Below, one piece after another: positions 51,359-59,243 of a stretch of 64,000 nt of DNA. A model generated the notes under the pieces. The model made no database searches. It was not told the origin of the DNA and saw only the letters and a program-made list of their open reading frames with translations. This DNA comes from Paenibacillus marchantiophytorum (GTDB taxonomy: Bacteria; Bacillota; Bacilli; Paenibacillales; NBRC-103111), in assembly GCF_014640555.1 (NCBI RefSeq), contig NZ_BMHE01000040.1, forward strand, positions 1 through 64,000. Reading direction: 5' to 3'. Every line of letters starts with the position of its first letter. Position 1 is the stretch's first letter. A program made the translations under genes and the position numbers.

Positions 51359-51454
51359 CTTTGAAGACTATGACAAGAATTGTCTGGGATTCGCTATACG
51401 CTTATGAAGAAGCTTAGAAGAACACAAACTAAGCTTACATAAGGAGGCAACCCC

Positions 51455-52330
51455 ATGACTCAAATCAGCAACTTGCACGGTAAAATAGCTTTGGTAACAG
51501 GCTCTAGTCGAGGAGGAGGGCGCGGGATTGCGCTAGCTCTCGGTGAAGCAGGAGCAACAGTCTATGTGACAGGCCGCAGCACCAGAGCACAGTCCACAAG
51601 ATCAGATGTCCCCGGAACCATCGAAGGCACAGCCGACGAAGTTACAAAGCGAGGTGGTCAAGGTATTGCGGTACGTTGTGACCATACGCTGGATGAGGAT
51701 GTTAAAGCGCTGTACGAGCAAATTAAACGCGAGCAAGGCGCACTCGATATCGTCGTCAATAACGCATGGGGCGGGTATGAGGATTATGATGGCGTGGACT
51801 TTCTGGCCCCTTTTTGGGAACAACCCATGGTACGGTGGGACAGAATGTTCGGCGCTGGATTGCGCGCCCAGATGGTTTCCAGCCGATATGCCATGTCAAC
51901 CCTATTGCTTGAGCAAAAAACAGGACTGTTGATCAATACAGGCGTGTACCCGGATATTGGCGGCGATTATCCTGTGAATGTGTTCTATGATACGGTCAAA
52001 CGTGCAGTCGCCAACATGTCCCGCACCATGTCTTTGAATCTCAAAGCCAATGGCTTGGACATTACCGCACTTGCTTTGGCCCCGGGCTGGATGAGAACGG
52101 AAGCCGTACTTCACCATTACGGGCTCCAACCCGATGACCTTGACTTCCTGAAGGTTGAAGCTCTGCAAGCTACAGAATCTATTGAATATATCGGACGCGC
52201 TGTGGTCGCGTTAGCTTCTGACCCGCATGTTCATCTGAAAGCCGGGCAGCTGCTTGAGGCCGGTACTTTAGCGGAAGAATACGGCTTTACGGATATCGAC
52301 GGCAGACGCGTCCCTCCATTTCGCGCGTAA
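51455..52330 (+). CDS. Short-chain dehydrogenase/reductase (DHRS1-like)
   Basis: 291 residues, Rossmann fold. The NAD(P) loop is TGSSRGGGRGIALAL, NNAWGG stands for the usual NNAG, and the catalytic pair is Tyr178 and Lys182 in FYDTVKRAV. The position of the active-site Ser before them reads INTGVYPDI, so Thr may take its place. Length and the WEQPMVRWDRMFGAGLRA block match the DHRS1-like group. Substrate unknown. AAGGAGG lies 8 nt before ATG 51455. It follows the WYL regulator gene. Confidence 0.9.
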   Translation: MTQISNLHGKIALVTGSSRGGGRGIALALGEAGATVYVTGRSTRAQSTRSDVPGTIEGTADEVTKRGGQGIAVRCDHTLDEDVKALYEQIKREQGALDIVVNNAWGGYEDYDGVDFLAPFWEQPMVRWDRMFGAGLRAQMVSSRYAMSTLLLEQKTGLLINTGVYPDIGGDYPVNVFYDTVKRAVANMSRTMSLNLKANGLDITALALAPGWMRTEAVLHHYGLQPDDLDFLKVEALQATESIEYIGRAVVALASDPHVHLKAGQLLEAGTLAEEYGFTDIDGRRVPPFRA

Positions 52331-52334
52331 GTCG

Positions 52335-52579
52335 CTATGATTTGATGAATAACTTTTGAAAAAAATTGGGCGGTTGGATTCGGCAGTTGTGAAAAGCTGC
52401 GATTTTCCACTCGCCTTTTTCTTTGATCATAAGATTGGTATTGATGGAATCTCTGTTTCTGGGAGCCTTCTTCTGCCAACGAAGCTTGATTGCCCCCAAA
52501 ACGCCAATGATTGCTCGTTTGTCATCTTCCTGTATCGGTATTGTCACGCACTCTTGATCAAGAATCGCCCTAGAGGCTG
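52335..52579 (-). pseudogene. C-terminal remnant of a SgcJ/EcaC (SnoaL-like) family gene
   Basis: The minus frame ends in INTNLMIKEKGEWKIAAFHN then CRIQPPNFFQ, the typical last strand of SgcJ/EcaC family proteins (W.IAAFHNTR). Only about 75 codons are open; the N-terminal half of the NTF2-like fold, expected upstream to about 52800, is missing and a TAA precedes the fragment. No start codon has a ribosome site. It is most likely a truncated gene; a short functional protein cannot be ruled out. Confidence 0.6.
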
Positions 52580-52736
52580 ATTAAAACTCATTCTGTAGGC
52601 TGAACATATTCGCCAAGCAAAGCTTGTACATATATCACTGTCACATCAAATGCCTCTTGCATAGGTTATATAAAAGTTTCTTATCGTTTGACTAATTTTT
52701 CGTGATAAAGAAACAAATGCCTAGGAGGCGGAAACC

Positions 52737-53228
52737 ATGTCCTTATTACAAGCAATTGAACAGACATTCTGTAAATTGCAGGATCCTTCGCTAGAAGAAC
52801 TGCAAGCGGCCCTGCATGACATCGAGGGCACGTTAGGAGAAGTGCCAGCTTACGCAACAGAACCTCAGCAACTCGCATATGGCCGCAATGTGATCTATAG
52901 CGCTACCAACTTAGAGGTGATTGTCATTCACATCCCTGCGTTCGAAGCTACCGCCATTCACAACCATGGCCCCGCGATCGGCGCCGCTTGCTTAATTCGT
53001 GGTTCCTTGCTTAACACGAAGTACCATTTGGATACCGAAGGTTACCCCATTAGTCATGCGGAAGATCGCATTCTGGCAGGCGAGTATTTCACAGCCCCGA
53101 AGGAGCAAATTCATCAATTAAGCAATCCGGGTCAGGAACCCGCTGTCTCTCTTCATGTATATTGTCCGCCTCTGCGTCAAGTAGAACGGTATTTGCCCTA
53201 CAGCGAGATCCTCGACTACGTCATTTAA
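52737..53228 (+). CDS. Cysteine dioxygenase-type thiol dioxygenase
   Basis: 163 residues, cupin fold. The iron ligands are visible as His75 and His77 (ATAIHNHGPAIGAACLIRG) and His140 (AVSLHVYCPPL). The CDO_I family oxidises the thiol of cysteine, or of 3-mercaptopropionate in some members, to a sulfinate; which substrate applies here is not certain. AGGAGG lies 8 nt before ATG 52737. The gene stands alone: the neighbour upstream is a remnant on the other strand and downstream comes the repeat block. Confidence 0.9.
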   Translation: MSLLQAIEQTFCKLQDPSLEELQAALHDIEGTLGEVPAYATEPQQLAYGRNVIYSATNLEVIVIHIPAFEATAIHNHGPAIGAACLIRGSLLNTKYHLDTEGYPISHAEDRILAGEYFTAPKEQIHQLSNPGQEPAVSLHVYCPPLRQVERYLPYSEILDYVI

Positions 53229-53285
53229 TAAGAAAAGTCGCTTTGTCGCTCTGAGAGATGAGCATCTTCATAACGGTTTTCAGCA

Positions 53286-53524
53286 ATCTAGCGGATCCTA
53301 GTTCCCTTTGGGCTTTGAAATGACAGAGATCGTCGTGTGAAAAGGAACTATGATCCGCTAAATGGCGGGAACTGGGGTAAACGTAGCCTGAAAGGGAACT
53401 GAGTTCCGCTATGTAAGCGGAATCTGCTGATTTCAACCAGATAATGGTGAAATAGCGGATCGTAGTTCCCTCTGGCGTGGAATATGGCGGTTTTCGGAAT
53501 TATAGCGCACTGTAGTTCCCTCTG
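53286..53524. repeat. Dispersed repeat B, copy 3
   Basis: About 239 bp, closely matching the copy at 32490-32727 and in the same orientation. It carries the paired motifs TAGCGGATCCTAGTTCCC / AAAAGGAACTATGATCCGCT and AAAGGGAACTGAGTTCCGCT / ATAGCGGATCGTAGTTCCCT, and the closing GCGCACTGTAGTTCCCTC. Compared with copy 2, base changes are scattered and several fall in loops or keep pairing. It starts 58 bp after the cysteine dioxygenase stop. Confidence 0.78.
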
Positions 53525-53608
53525 GATCCTTATCATGACACTTTCTATTATTCTAAATAAGGGGCCAGCTTCACTCACCCCAAAACATATAAATTCTTAT
53601 ATTCTAAG

Positions 53609-53906
53609 AAAGACCTAGCCGCGGCTAGGTCTTTCTGTCAATGAACCTTGGGGAAAACCAAGCCCCCCCTAACGAATTCAATACCCTTTATTCGGCCAAA
53701 ATCGCTCATTCTGAAAATCTAATGAATTCCAGTTGCTCTATTCCCCACAAATGATCATCATTCTGCCAATAAAGTGCCGGGTAGCGCCAACTCCGTTCAT
53801 TAAATCTCCAAAGTAGCCATTTTCCGGTCTATAAGCATCATACAGTTCATTAGATGCCCTTTGAGACCGAAACCACCGTAGCAAAAAAAAGCTGCGGTGG
53901 ACGCCA
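53609..53906. repeat. Dispersed repeat A, copy 2
   Basis: Headed by the hairpin AGACCTAGCC-GC-GGCTAGGTCT, then the body with TTCGGCCAAAATCGCTCATT, TCTAATGAATTCCAG, GGGTAGCGCCAACTCCGTTC, ATTAAATCTCC, AGTTCATTAGATGCCC and a GACGCCAA end. It is followed within 5 bp by another copy, so the element is tandemly duplicated here. Before it lies the CACCCCAAAACATATAAATT boundary sequence also found after copies 1 and 3. Confidence 0.8.
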
Positions 53907-53910
53907 ATAT

Positions 53911-54250
53911 GTAAGACCTAGCCTGCGGCTAGGTCTCCCAGTCCATGTACCTTGAGGCAAGCCCAAGCCCCTAACGAACTCAATACCCTTTATTCGGCCA
54001 AAATCGCTCCTTCTGAAAATCTAATGAATTCCAGTTGCTCTATTTCAAGCAAATGATCATCATTCTGCCAATAAAGTGCCGGGTAGCGCCAACTCCGTTC
54101 ATTAAATCTCCAAAGTAGTCATTTTCCGGTCTATAAGCATCATACAGTTCATTAGATGCCCTTAAGCCCCAAAACCTCCAAAGTAAAGAAGTCCGTGGTG
54201 GACGCAAGTAAATATGAGGTGAGCATCACTTACCCCAAACCCAAACATAT
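53911..54250. repeat. Dispersed repeat A, copy 3
   Basis: Second unit of the tandem pair, headed by AGACCTAGCC-TGC-GGCTAGGTCT and very close to copy 2 over the body (TTCGGCCAAAATCGCTCCTT to CAGTTCATTAGATGCCC). It ends with CACTTACCCCAAACCCAAAC and an ACATATAAATTC stretch, the boundary sequence of the family, and stops just before the glyS terminator. Confidence 0.8.
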
Positions 54251-54263
54251 AAATTCGGTTAAG

Positions 54264-54308
54264 AAAAACCCCCTGACATCACGCAATCAGCGTCATGTCA
54301 GGGGGTTT
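54264..54308 (-). terminator. Terminator of glyS
   Basis: AAACCCCCTGACAT and ATGTCAGGGGGTTTTT form a perfect 14-bp stem with a T-rich tail on the minus strand, 5 bp past the glyS stop. Confidence 0.93.
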
Positions 54309-54312
54309 ACTA

Positions 54313-55695
54313 TTAGAACTGAAGGGAAGCCTCGATGTAGGCTTTCAACTCAGAAATCGGAAGACGCTTTTGTTCCATCGTGTCACGATCGCGAACTGTC
54401 ACTTGACCATCCGTCTCAGACTCGAAGTCATACGTAATACAGAATGGCGTACCGATCTCATCGTGACGACGATATCTTTTGCCAATGGAGCCTGTATCAT
54501 CGTAATCAACCATAAAATGCTTCGCCAGATCCGCGAATACCGCTTGCGCACCTTCACCCAACTTCTTGGAAAGTGGGAAGATAGCGGCTTTGATCGGCGC
54601 AAGCGCCGGGTGGAAGTGAAGAACGGTACGGCTGTCGTCGCCTTCCAGCTTCTGCTCTTCGAAAGCATCAATCAAAAGTGCCAAGGTTACACGGTCAGCA
54701 CCAAGCGATGGCTCGATGCAATAAGGAACATAACGCTCATTGGTTTCTTGATCGATATAATTGAAATCCTCACCGGAGTGCTCCATGTGCTGTTTCAAGT
54801 CGAAGTCCGTACGGTCTGCGATGCCCCATAGCTCGCCCCAACCGAAGGGGAATTTATATTCAATATCCGTTGTCGCATTACTGTAATGGGACAATTCATC
54901 ATCGTTATGATCACGCAGACGAAGATTGTCCGGCTTAGCGCCTAATGACAATAACCAATTGTGGCAGAAGCTTCTCCAGTACTCGAACCATTTCATGTCT
55001 TCTCCGGGTTTGCAGAAGAACTCAAGCTCCATTTGTTCGAATTCACGCGTACGGAACGTAAAGTTCCCCGGTGTGATTTCGTTGCGGAAACTTTTACCGA
55101 TTTGGCCGATACCGAATGGCAGCTTTTTGCGCATCGTGCGCTGCACGTTTTTGAAGTTTACGAAGATTCCTTGTGCTGTCTCAGGACGCAGGTAAACAAC
55201 GTTGGAGCTGGCTTCTGTTACGCCTTGGAACGTTTTGAACATCAGGTTGAACTGGCGAATGTCCGTGAAATCTTTACTGCCGCAGTCCGGACAAACGATG
55301 TTGTTCTCCACGATCAATTTCATCATATCGTCAAAGGTCATGCCGTCTACGATAATTTCGATATCTTTCTCCGCCAATTTGTTCTCAATCAATTTATCCG
55401 CGCGGTGACGGGCTTTACAGCTTTTGCAATCGATCATCGGGTCATTGAAATTGCCTACGTGTCCTGATGCTACCCAAGCTTGCGGATTCATCAGAATCGC
55501 GGCATCAAGACCAACGTTATACGGAGACTCTTGAACAAATTTTTTCCACCAAGCACGCTTGATGTTGTTCTTCAGCTCAACGCCCAGTGGACCGTAATCC
55601 CACGTATTGGCCAAACCGCCATAAATCTCGGAACCTGGGAATACAAAACCTCTGTGCTTCGCTAAAGCTACGACTTGATCCATTGTAACACTCAT
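54313..55695 (-). CDS. glyS: Glycyl-tRNA synthetase (single-chain dimeric type)
   Basis: 460 residues. Class II enzyme of the alpha2 type, with HRGFVFPGSEIYGGLANTWD at the N-terminus, motif 2 in FRNEITPGNFTFRTREFEQM with the conserved Arg-Glu, EPSLGADRVTLALLIDA as motif 3, and a C-terminal anticodon-binding domain (about 355-460). It charges tRNA-Gly. It is a single polypeptide, not the GlyQ/GlyS two-subunit form of Bacillus subtilis. GAAGGAG lies 12 nt before ATG 55695. A T-box leader with a GGC specifier precedes it, so expression rises when tRNA-Gly is uncharged. Confidence 0.96.
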   Translation of the reverse strand: MSVTMDQVVALAKHRGFVFPGSEIYGGLANTWDYGPLGVELKNNIKRAWWKKFVQESPYNVGLDAAILMNPQAWVASGHVGNFNDPMIDCKSCKARHRADKLIENKLAEKDIEIIVDGMTFDDMMKLIVENNIVCPDCGSKDFTDIRQFNLMFKTFQGVTEASSNVVYLRPETAQGIFVNFKNVQRTMRKKLPFGIGQIGKSFRNEITPGNFTFRTREFEQMELEFFCKPGEDMKWFEYWRSFCHNWLLSLGAKPDNLRLRDHNDDELSHYSNATTDIEYKFPFGWGELWGIADRTDFDLKQHMEHSGEDFNYIDQETNERYVPYCIEPSLGADRVTLALLIDAFEEQKLEGDDSRTVLHFHPALAPIKAAIFPLSKKLGEGAQAVFADLAKHFMVDYDDTGSIGKRYRRHDEIGTPFCITYDFESETDGQVTVRDRDTMEQKRLPISELKAYIEASLQF

Positions 55696-55761
55696 TGCTC
55701 ATTCGCTCCTTCATCTTCTCGTAAAATGACTCTAACAACCGTTTGGCGTTGAGCAAACAAC

Positions 55762-55982
55762 AAAAAAGCTCAACATCCAAAGGCATCAAAGAATGCCTAG
55801 GGACGAGAGCCTTACGCACCCGCGGTTCCACCCTAGTTGATACAGCCATATTAGCCCGTATCCCCTTTATCGTATTGGCTCCGGACAGCCTTTTCCTTGA
55901 GTTTCTTAGTCTGGGCTCTCACCGTCCCCAGCTCGCTGAACAAGAAGTTATTCAAGTACTATTCATCCTTCACAGCCACAAT
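55762..55982 (-). ncRNA. Glycine T-box leader of glyS
   Basis: On the minus strand the leader has a Stem I base GTGGCT/AGCCA, AGTACTT as in the Bacillus glyQS leader, the GGGGACGGTGAGAGCCC platform part, and the conserved AGGGTGGAACCGCGGG at 55834-55819. The specifier triplet is GGC at 55890-55888 (context GAAAAGGCTGTCC), a glycine codon that matches the downstream gene. The run T6 at 55767-55762 after a long stem (CGTCCCTAGGCAT...ATGCCTTTGGATG) is the terminator, and the TGGAACC bulge forms the antiterminator when uncharged tRNA-Gly binds. Confidence 0.92.
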
Positions 55983-56001
55983 TGATCATTCAATTGGCTT
56001 T

Positions 56002-56030
56002 AGTTTACAGAAAAACCGACAAAAAATCAA
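56002..56030 (-). promoter_or_regulatory. Promoter of the glyS leader
   Basis: Minus strand: TTGATT (56030-56025), 17-nt spacer, TAAACT (56007-56002), placing transcription start about 20 nt before the T-box. Confidence 0.7.
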
Positions 56031-56055
56031 ACGGTAAACGGTAATTTTTCATTTA

Positions 56056-56856
56056 TTAATACAAATGCGGACGGCGATCTTCAAAAACAGGAATTTTGGC
56101 GCGAACGCGGACAACTTCCGTTAAATCAATCGTAGCGTGCAAAACAGCTTCGCTTTCGTCGCCTTCCACGATAACTTCTCCCCATGGATCAATCACCATG
56201 GAATGCCCGAAGAAATCCGTCGTCCCGCTAGTGCCAACACGGTTGCAGGAAACCACGTACATCTGATTCTCAATAGCCCTTGCCATCAGCAGGGTACGCC
56301 AGTGATGCAAACGTGGATGCGGCCATTCCGCAGGAACGAATAAAATACGTGCGCCTTCGAGCGCCAATTTGCGGGCAAGCTCAGGAAAGCGAATGTCATA
56401 GCAGATCATCGCCCCTGCCGGCACGCCTTCAAGTTCAAAACGGCCGAGCTGGTCACCGCTGTGCAGGAATTTTTCTTCGTCCATCAGACGGAACAGATGG
56501 ATTTTGGAATACTCTGCAATCTCCGCGCCTTCCCGGTCAAACGCATAAATCGTGTTGAGTACGCGATCTTCTCTTTTATCGGCAATGGACCCACCAATCA
56601 GATTTACATGATGCGTCTTCGCGAAATCGCTCAAAAACGCTTTGGTGCGCTCCCCGTTGGCATCTGCTAACTGCTGAATCTCCGTCAGCGCATAGCCCGT
56701 ATTCCACATCTCTGGGAAAACGATGACGTCGGGCTTGGTCTCATTGTGTACGGCTTGTTCAAGAAGCTGTTCCAAGCGTCTAAAGTTCGTGTCGGGCTCA
56801 CCGATAGTAATATCCATTTGAATCAGTGCAATATGCAGGAATTGTGATTCTGACAT
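56056..56856 (-). CDS. Carbon-nitrogen hydrolase (nitrilase superfamily, MtnU/omega-amidase-like)
   Basis: 266 residues from ATG 56856, with AAAGGAG 11 nt upstream. The Glu-Lys-Cys triad is readable: Glu49 (VFPEMWNTG), Lys118 (YSKIHLF) and Cys152 (ICYDIRFPE). The family acts on amides; the closest named relatives by pattern are MtnU (YkrU) and omega-amidases, which hydrolyse alpha-ketoglutaramate or 2-oxo-4-methylthiobutanoate amide made by transaminases. A MtnE-like aminotransferase lies divergently 780 bp away, which supports a shared pathway. A DUF1572 gene stands between them. The assignment to methionine salvage is inference, as no other mtn gene is in the window. Confidence 0.87.
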   Translation of the reverse strand: MSESQFLHIALIQMDITIGEPDTNFRRLEQLLEQAVHNETKPDVIVFPEMWNTGYALTEIQQLADANGERTKAFLSDFAKTHHVNLIGGSIADKREDRVLNTIYAFDREGAEIAEYSKIHLFRLMDEEKFLHSGDQLGRFELEGVPAGAMICYDIRFPELARKLALEGARILFVPAEWPHPRLHHWRTLLMARAIENQMYVVSCNRVGTSGTTDFFGHSMVIDPWGEVIVEGDESEAVLHATIDLTEVVRVRAKIPVFEDRRPHLY

Positions 56857-56937
56857 GCGTTGAAAACTCCTTTCATTGGCAGAAAACATCTATCTCTTCA
56901 TAGTAGTCGAAAATGGTGCCGAACTCAATGCCGAGTG

Positions 56938-57462
56938 TTAAGGTTTGAATTGTTTGGACTGTCCACGTGCAATGCTTAGCGTTTGCCACTGCCCGCTGGC
57001 CCAATGTTTACTAAGTAAAACGATCTGTCCCACATGATAACCATAATGGGAGACTTGCCTTTGAATCGCTTGAAGAACGGTATGCCCTTCACCGCGAATT
57101 TGCACGATGCCAAGAACATCCTCTACTTCCAATGTGTTAAGTGCGCTGAATAACACCGACCATCCCTCTTCCCAAAGAGACAACAGCGTTTCCCGCGATT
57201 GCCCTTGTCCCTCAAATTCACTGTCGCGTTCCCGCGTTGCTTTTTCACCATCAGTCGTCAAGAAATCCGTCCAGCGTGAAAGCATATTTCCATGCATATG
57301 TTTAATCAGCACCTCAAGGGAGTTCGACTCTTCATCTAAAGTAAGATAGAAATGAGCATCTTCTGCTTGAGTTAATGCTTTGTCAGCCAATTTTTTCATA
57401 CTTGCAAAAGCGCGGATGGATTCTTGCAAGAATACCATAGCCACTTGATCTTGCTCCGCCAT
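56938..57462 (-). CDS. DinB-like protein (DUF1572)
   Basis: 174 residues from ATG 57462, placed behind AAAGGTGATG; other in-frame ATGs a few codons upstream are possible. Four-helix-bundle DinB fold with the DUF1572 patterns DEESNSLEVLIKHMHGNM, LSRWTDFLTTDGEK and GHTVLQAIQRQVSHYGYHVG, whose three histidines (KHMHGN and HYGYH) form a metal site. DinB-fold proteins include thiol transferases such as BshA-pathway YfiT and bacillithiol S-transferases; for DUF1572 the reaction is unknown. It stands alone between the amidase and aminotransferase genes. Confidence 0.88.
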   Translation of the reverse strand: MAEQDQVAMVFLQESIRAFASMKKLADKALTQAEDAHFYLTLDEESNSLEVLIKHMHGNMLSRWTDFLTTDGEKATRERDSEFEGQGQSRETLLSLWEEGWSVLFSALNTLEVEDVLGIVQIRGEGHTVLQAIQRQVSHYGYHVGQIVLLSKHWASGQWQTLSIARGQSKQFKP

Positions 57463-57545
57463 TGCCTTCATCACCTTTCCGTTCAATCTAAACTAACCAT
57501 CGTCTAAACTAACCATAGTGGAAGAAACACCCTAAGTAAAATCGT

Positions 57546-57569
57546 TTTTTTTCATCACTATGAAAAAAA
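57546..57569. other. AT-rich perfect hairpin in the mtnE-like gene upstream region
   Basis: TTTTTTTCAT-CACT-ATGAAAAAAA is a perfect 10-bp inverted repeat between divergent genes. It may be an operator site or a weak terminator; nothing else supports either. Confidence 0.35.
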
Positions 57570-57633
57570 GATTAATCATGTTACATTAAGGATATTAATC
57601 AAAATCCCGACCTACGGAGTGTGAATTAAACCC

Positions 57634-58836
57634 GTGACAAATTTATCTACGCAAACAAGTGCCTTTTCCATACAGCCCGCTGAACGGATGAAAGGTTTAC
57701 CGACACAATTCTTCGCAACGCTCGTAGGCAAGGCCAATGCTCAAATCGCTCAAGGCCACGACGTTATTAACTTGGGCCAAGGAAATCCAGACCGTCCGAC
57801 TCCCCCGCATATCGTAGCCTCCATGCAGGAAGCTGCGGCTAACCCGCTCTATCACAAATATCCGCCTTTCAGCGGCTTTCCGTTCCTGAAACAAGCGGTT
57901 GCGCAGCGTTACAAAGAAGATCACAATGTTGATCTCGATCCAGATACGGAAGTCGCCATCCTGTTCGGCGGTAAAACCGGCCTGATTGAAATTGCTCAAT
58001 GTTTATTGAATCCAGGCGATGTGTGTTTAGTACCAGATCCAGGATATCCGGACTACTGGTCAGGCGTTGCCTTGGCTGGGGCCGAGATGGCTTTTATGCC
58101 GCTTCGCGAAGAAAACAACTTCTTGCCGGATTATTCACAGCTTCGCGAATCTGATTTAAACCGTGCTAAGTTGATGTTTATCAATTATCCGAACAATCCG
58201 ACAGGAGCAACGGCTCCGGCATCTTTCTATCAAGAAACGGTAGCATTCGCTGAGAAAAATGGCGTCGTCGTTGCCAGCGATTTCGCTTATGGCGCTATCG
58301 GTTTCGACGGACAGAAGCCAGTCAGTTTCCTGCAAACACCTGGAGCCAAAGAAGTCGGGATCGAATTCTATACCCTCTCCAAAACCTATAACATGGCCGG
58401 CTGGCGCGTAGGATTTGCCCTCGGGAACAAAGAAGTGATCCGCCTCATCAATCTGATGCAGGATCACTACTATTGCTCGCTGTTTGGCGGCATTCAAGTG
58501 GCCGCAGCAACAGCGCTGACGGGTCCGCAGGACTGTGTAACCGAGCTGCGCGACGTGTACGAAAGCCGCCGCAATGCCTTATACACAGCATTGGCTGGCA
58601 TCGGTTGGGACGCGCGTCCTTCACAAGGTTCGTTCTTCTCTTGGCTGCCGGTGCCCAAAGGACATTCCTCGCAAAGTCTGGCTGATTTGCTGCTGGAGGA
58701 AGCCAAAGTCGTCGTTGCACCTGGCGTAGGCTTCGGTACACACGGCGAAGGCTATGTAAGACTAGGTCTCTTATCTTCGGAGGAGAGATTAGAAGAAGCT
58801 GTCCAGCGCATAGGCAAGCTGCATTTATTCGGCTAA
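57634..58836 (+). CDS. Pyridoxal phosphate aminotransferase, MtnE-like
   Basis: 400 residues from GTG 57634, with CGGAGTG upstream at a somewhat long distance. Class I/II aminotransferase: GHDVINLGQGNPDRPTPPHI, FGGKTGLIEI, FINYPNNPTGA, SDFAYGAIGFDGQKPVSFLQ and the PLP Lys250 in YTLSKTYNMAGWRVGF. Compared with MtnE (YkrV) of Bacillus subtilis, the match runs through the entire chain with an N-terminal extension of about 18 residues, so use of a 2-oxo-4-methylthiobutanoate/glutamine pair is likely. The linked MtnU-like amidase supports this. No S-box riboswitch, which controls mtnE in Bacillus, was seen upstream. Confidence 0.88.
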   Translation: MTNLSTQTSAFSIQPAERMKGLPTQFFATLVGKANAQIAQGHDVINLGQGNPDRPTPPHIVASMQEAAANPLYHKYPPFSGFPFLKQAVAQRYKEDHNVDLDPDTEVAILFGGKTGLIEIAQCLLNPGDVCLVPDPGYPDYWSGVALAGAEMAFMPLREENNFLPDYSQLRESDLNRAKLMFINYPNNPTGATAPASFYQETVAFAEKNGVVVASDFAYGAIGFDGQKPVSFLQTPGAKEVGIEFYTLSKTYNMAGWRVGFALGNKEVIRLINLMQDHYYCSLFGGIQVAAATALTGPQDCVTELRDVYESRRNALYTALAGIGWDARPSQGSFFSWLPVPKGHSSQSLADLLLEEAKVVVAPGVGFGTHGEGYVRLGLLSSEERLEEAVQRIGKLHLFG

Positions 58837-58885
58837 TAGCGCAATAAAACGGCACATGTCCTACGGAAAAACAGACATTCGCTGC

Positions 58886-58915
58886 TTTACAAACGTTCGT
58901 GCAGCGTGCTATTCT
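58886..58915 (+). promoter_or_regulatory. Promoter of the proline operon leader
   Basis: TTTACA (58886-58891), 18-nt spacer, TATTCT (58910-58915), placing the start at about 58922, just before the T-box. Confidence 0.7.
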
Positions 58916-58924
58916 AGATAGAAC

Positions 58925-59207
58925 CAAAAAAGGAAGTCTTCCAAAACTTCAAATATTGCAACGTTATGATGGGAATAGTAGGACCGAGCAGCACGTAACC
59001 AGAGAGTAAGCTCCACTGACTGAGAGAGCTTGCCGTGAACCGATTCCGAACCCGCCCCTGAACCGTCAACGAAGAGTTGAACAGTCCCCTACTGTTATTT
59101 AGGGAATCTAGAGTGGGGTGCTGCCTTTGGCATGCGCCAATCTAAGGTGGTACCGCGGAAGCAACAGACTTTCGTCCTTATGTGTTAAGGACGGGAGTCT
59201 TTTTTTG
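58925..59207 (+). ncRNA. Proline T-box leader of proB-proS-proA-proC
   Basis: Stem I begins at ATGATGGGAATAGTAGGACC and returns through CGTGAACCGATTCCGAACCC. The specifier loop context ATT-CCG-AAC gives a proline codon CCG at 59046-59048. The T-box core AAGGTGGTACCGCGGAAGC spans 59144-59162. The terminator follows at 59166-59207: AGACT..CGTCCTTA against TAAGGACG..AGTCT, then T7. Uncharged tRNA-Pro should pair with CCG and the T-box bulge and let transcription into proB continue. Confidence 0.93.
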
Positions 59208-59243
59208 TATCTACATACGAAGACATAAAGGATGGGGATCGTT

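Noticed and set aside
54961..55467. Plus-strand frame of 168 codons
   Set aside because: Antisense to glyS.
57463..57633. S-box riboswitch before the mtnE-like gene
   Set aside because: The conserved S-box core was not seen; only an AT-rich inverted repeat is present.
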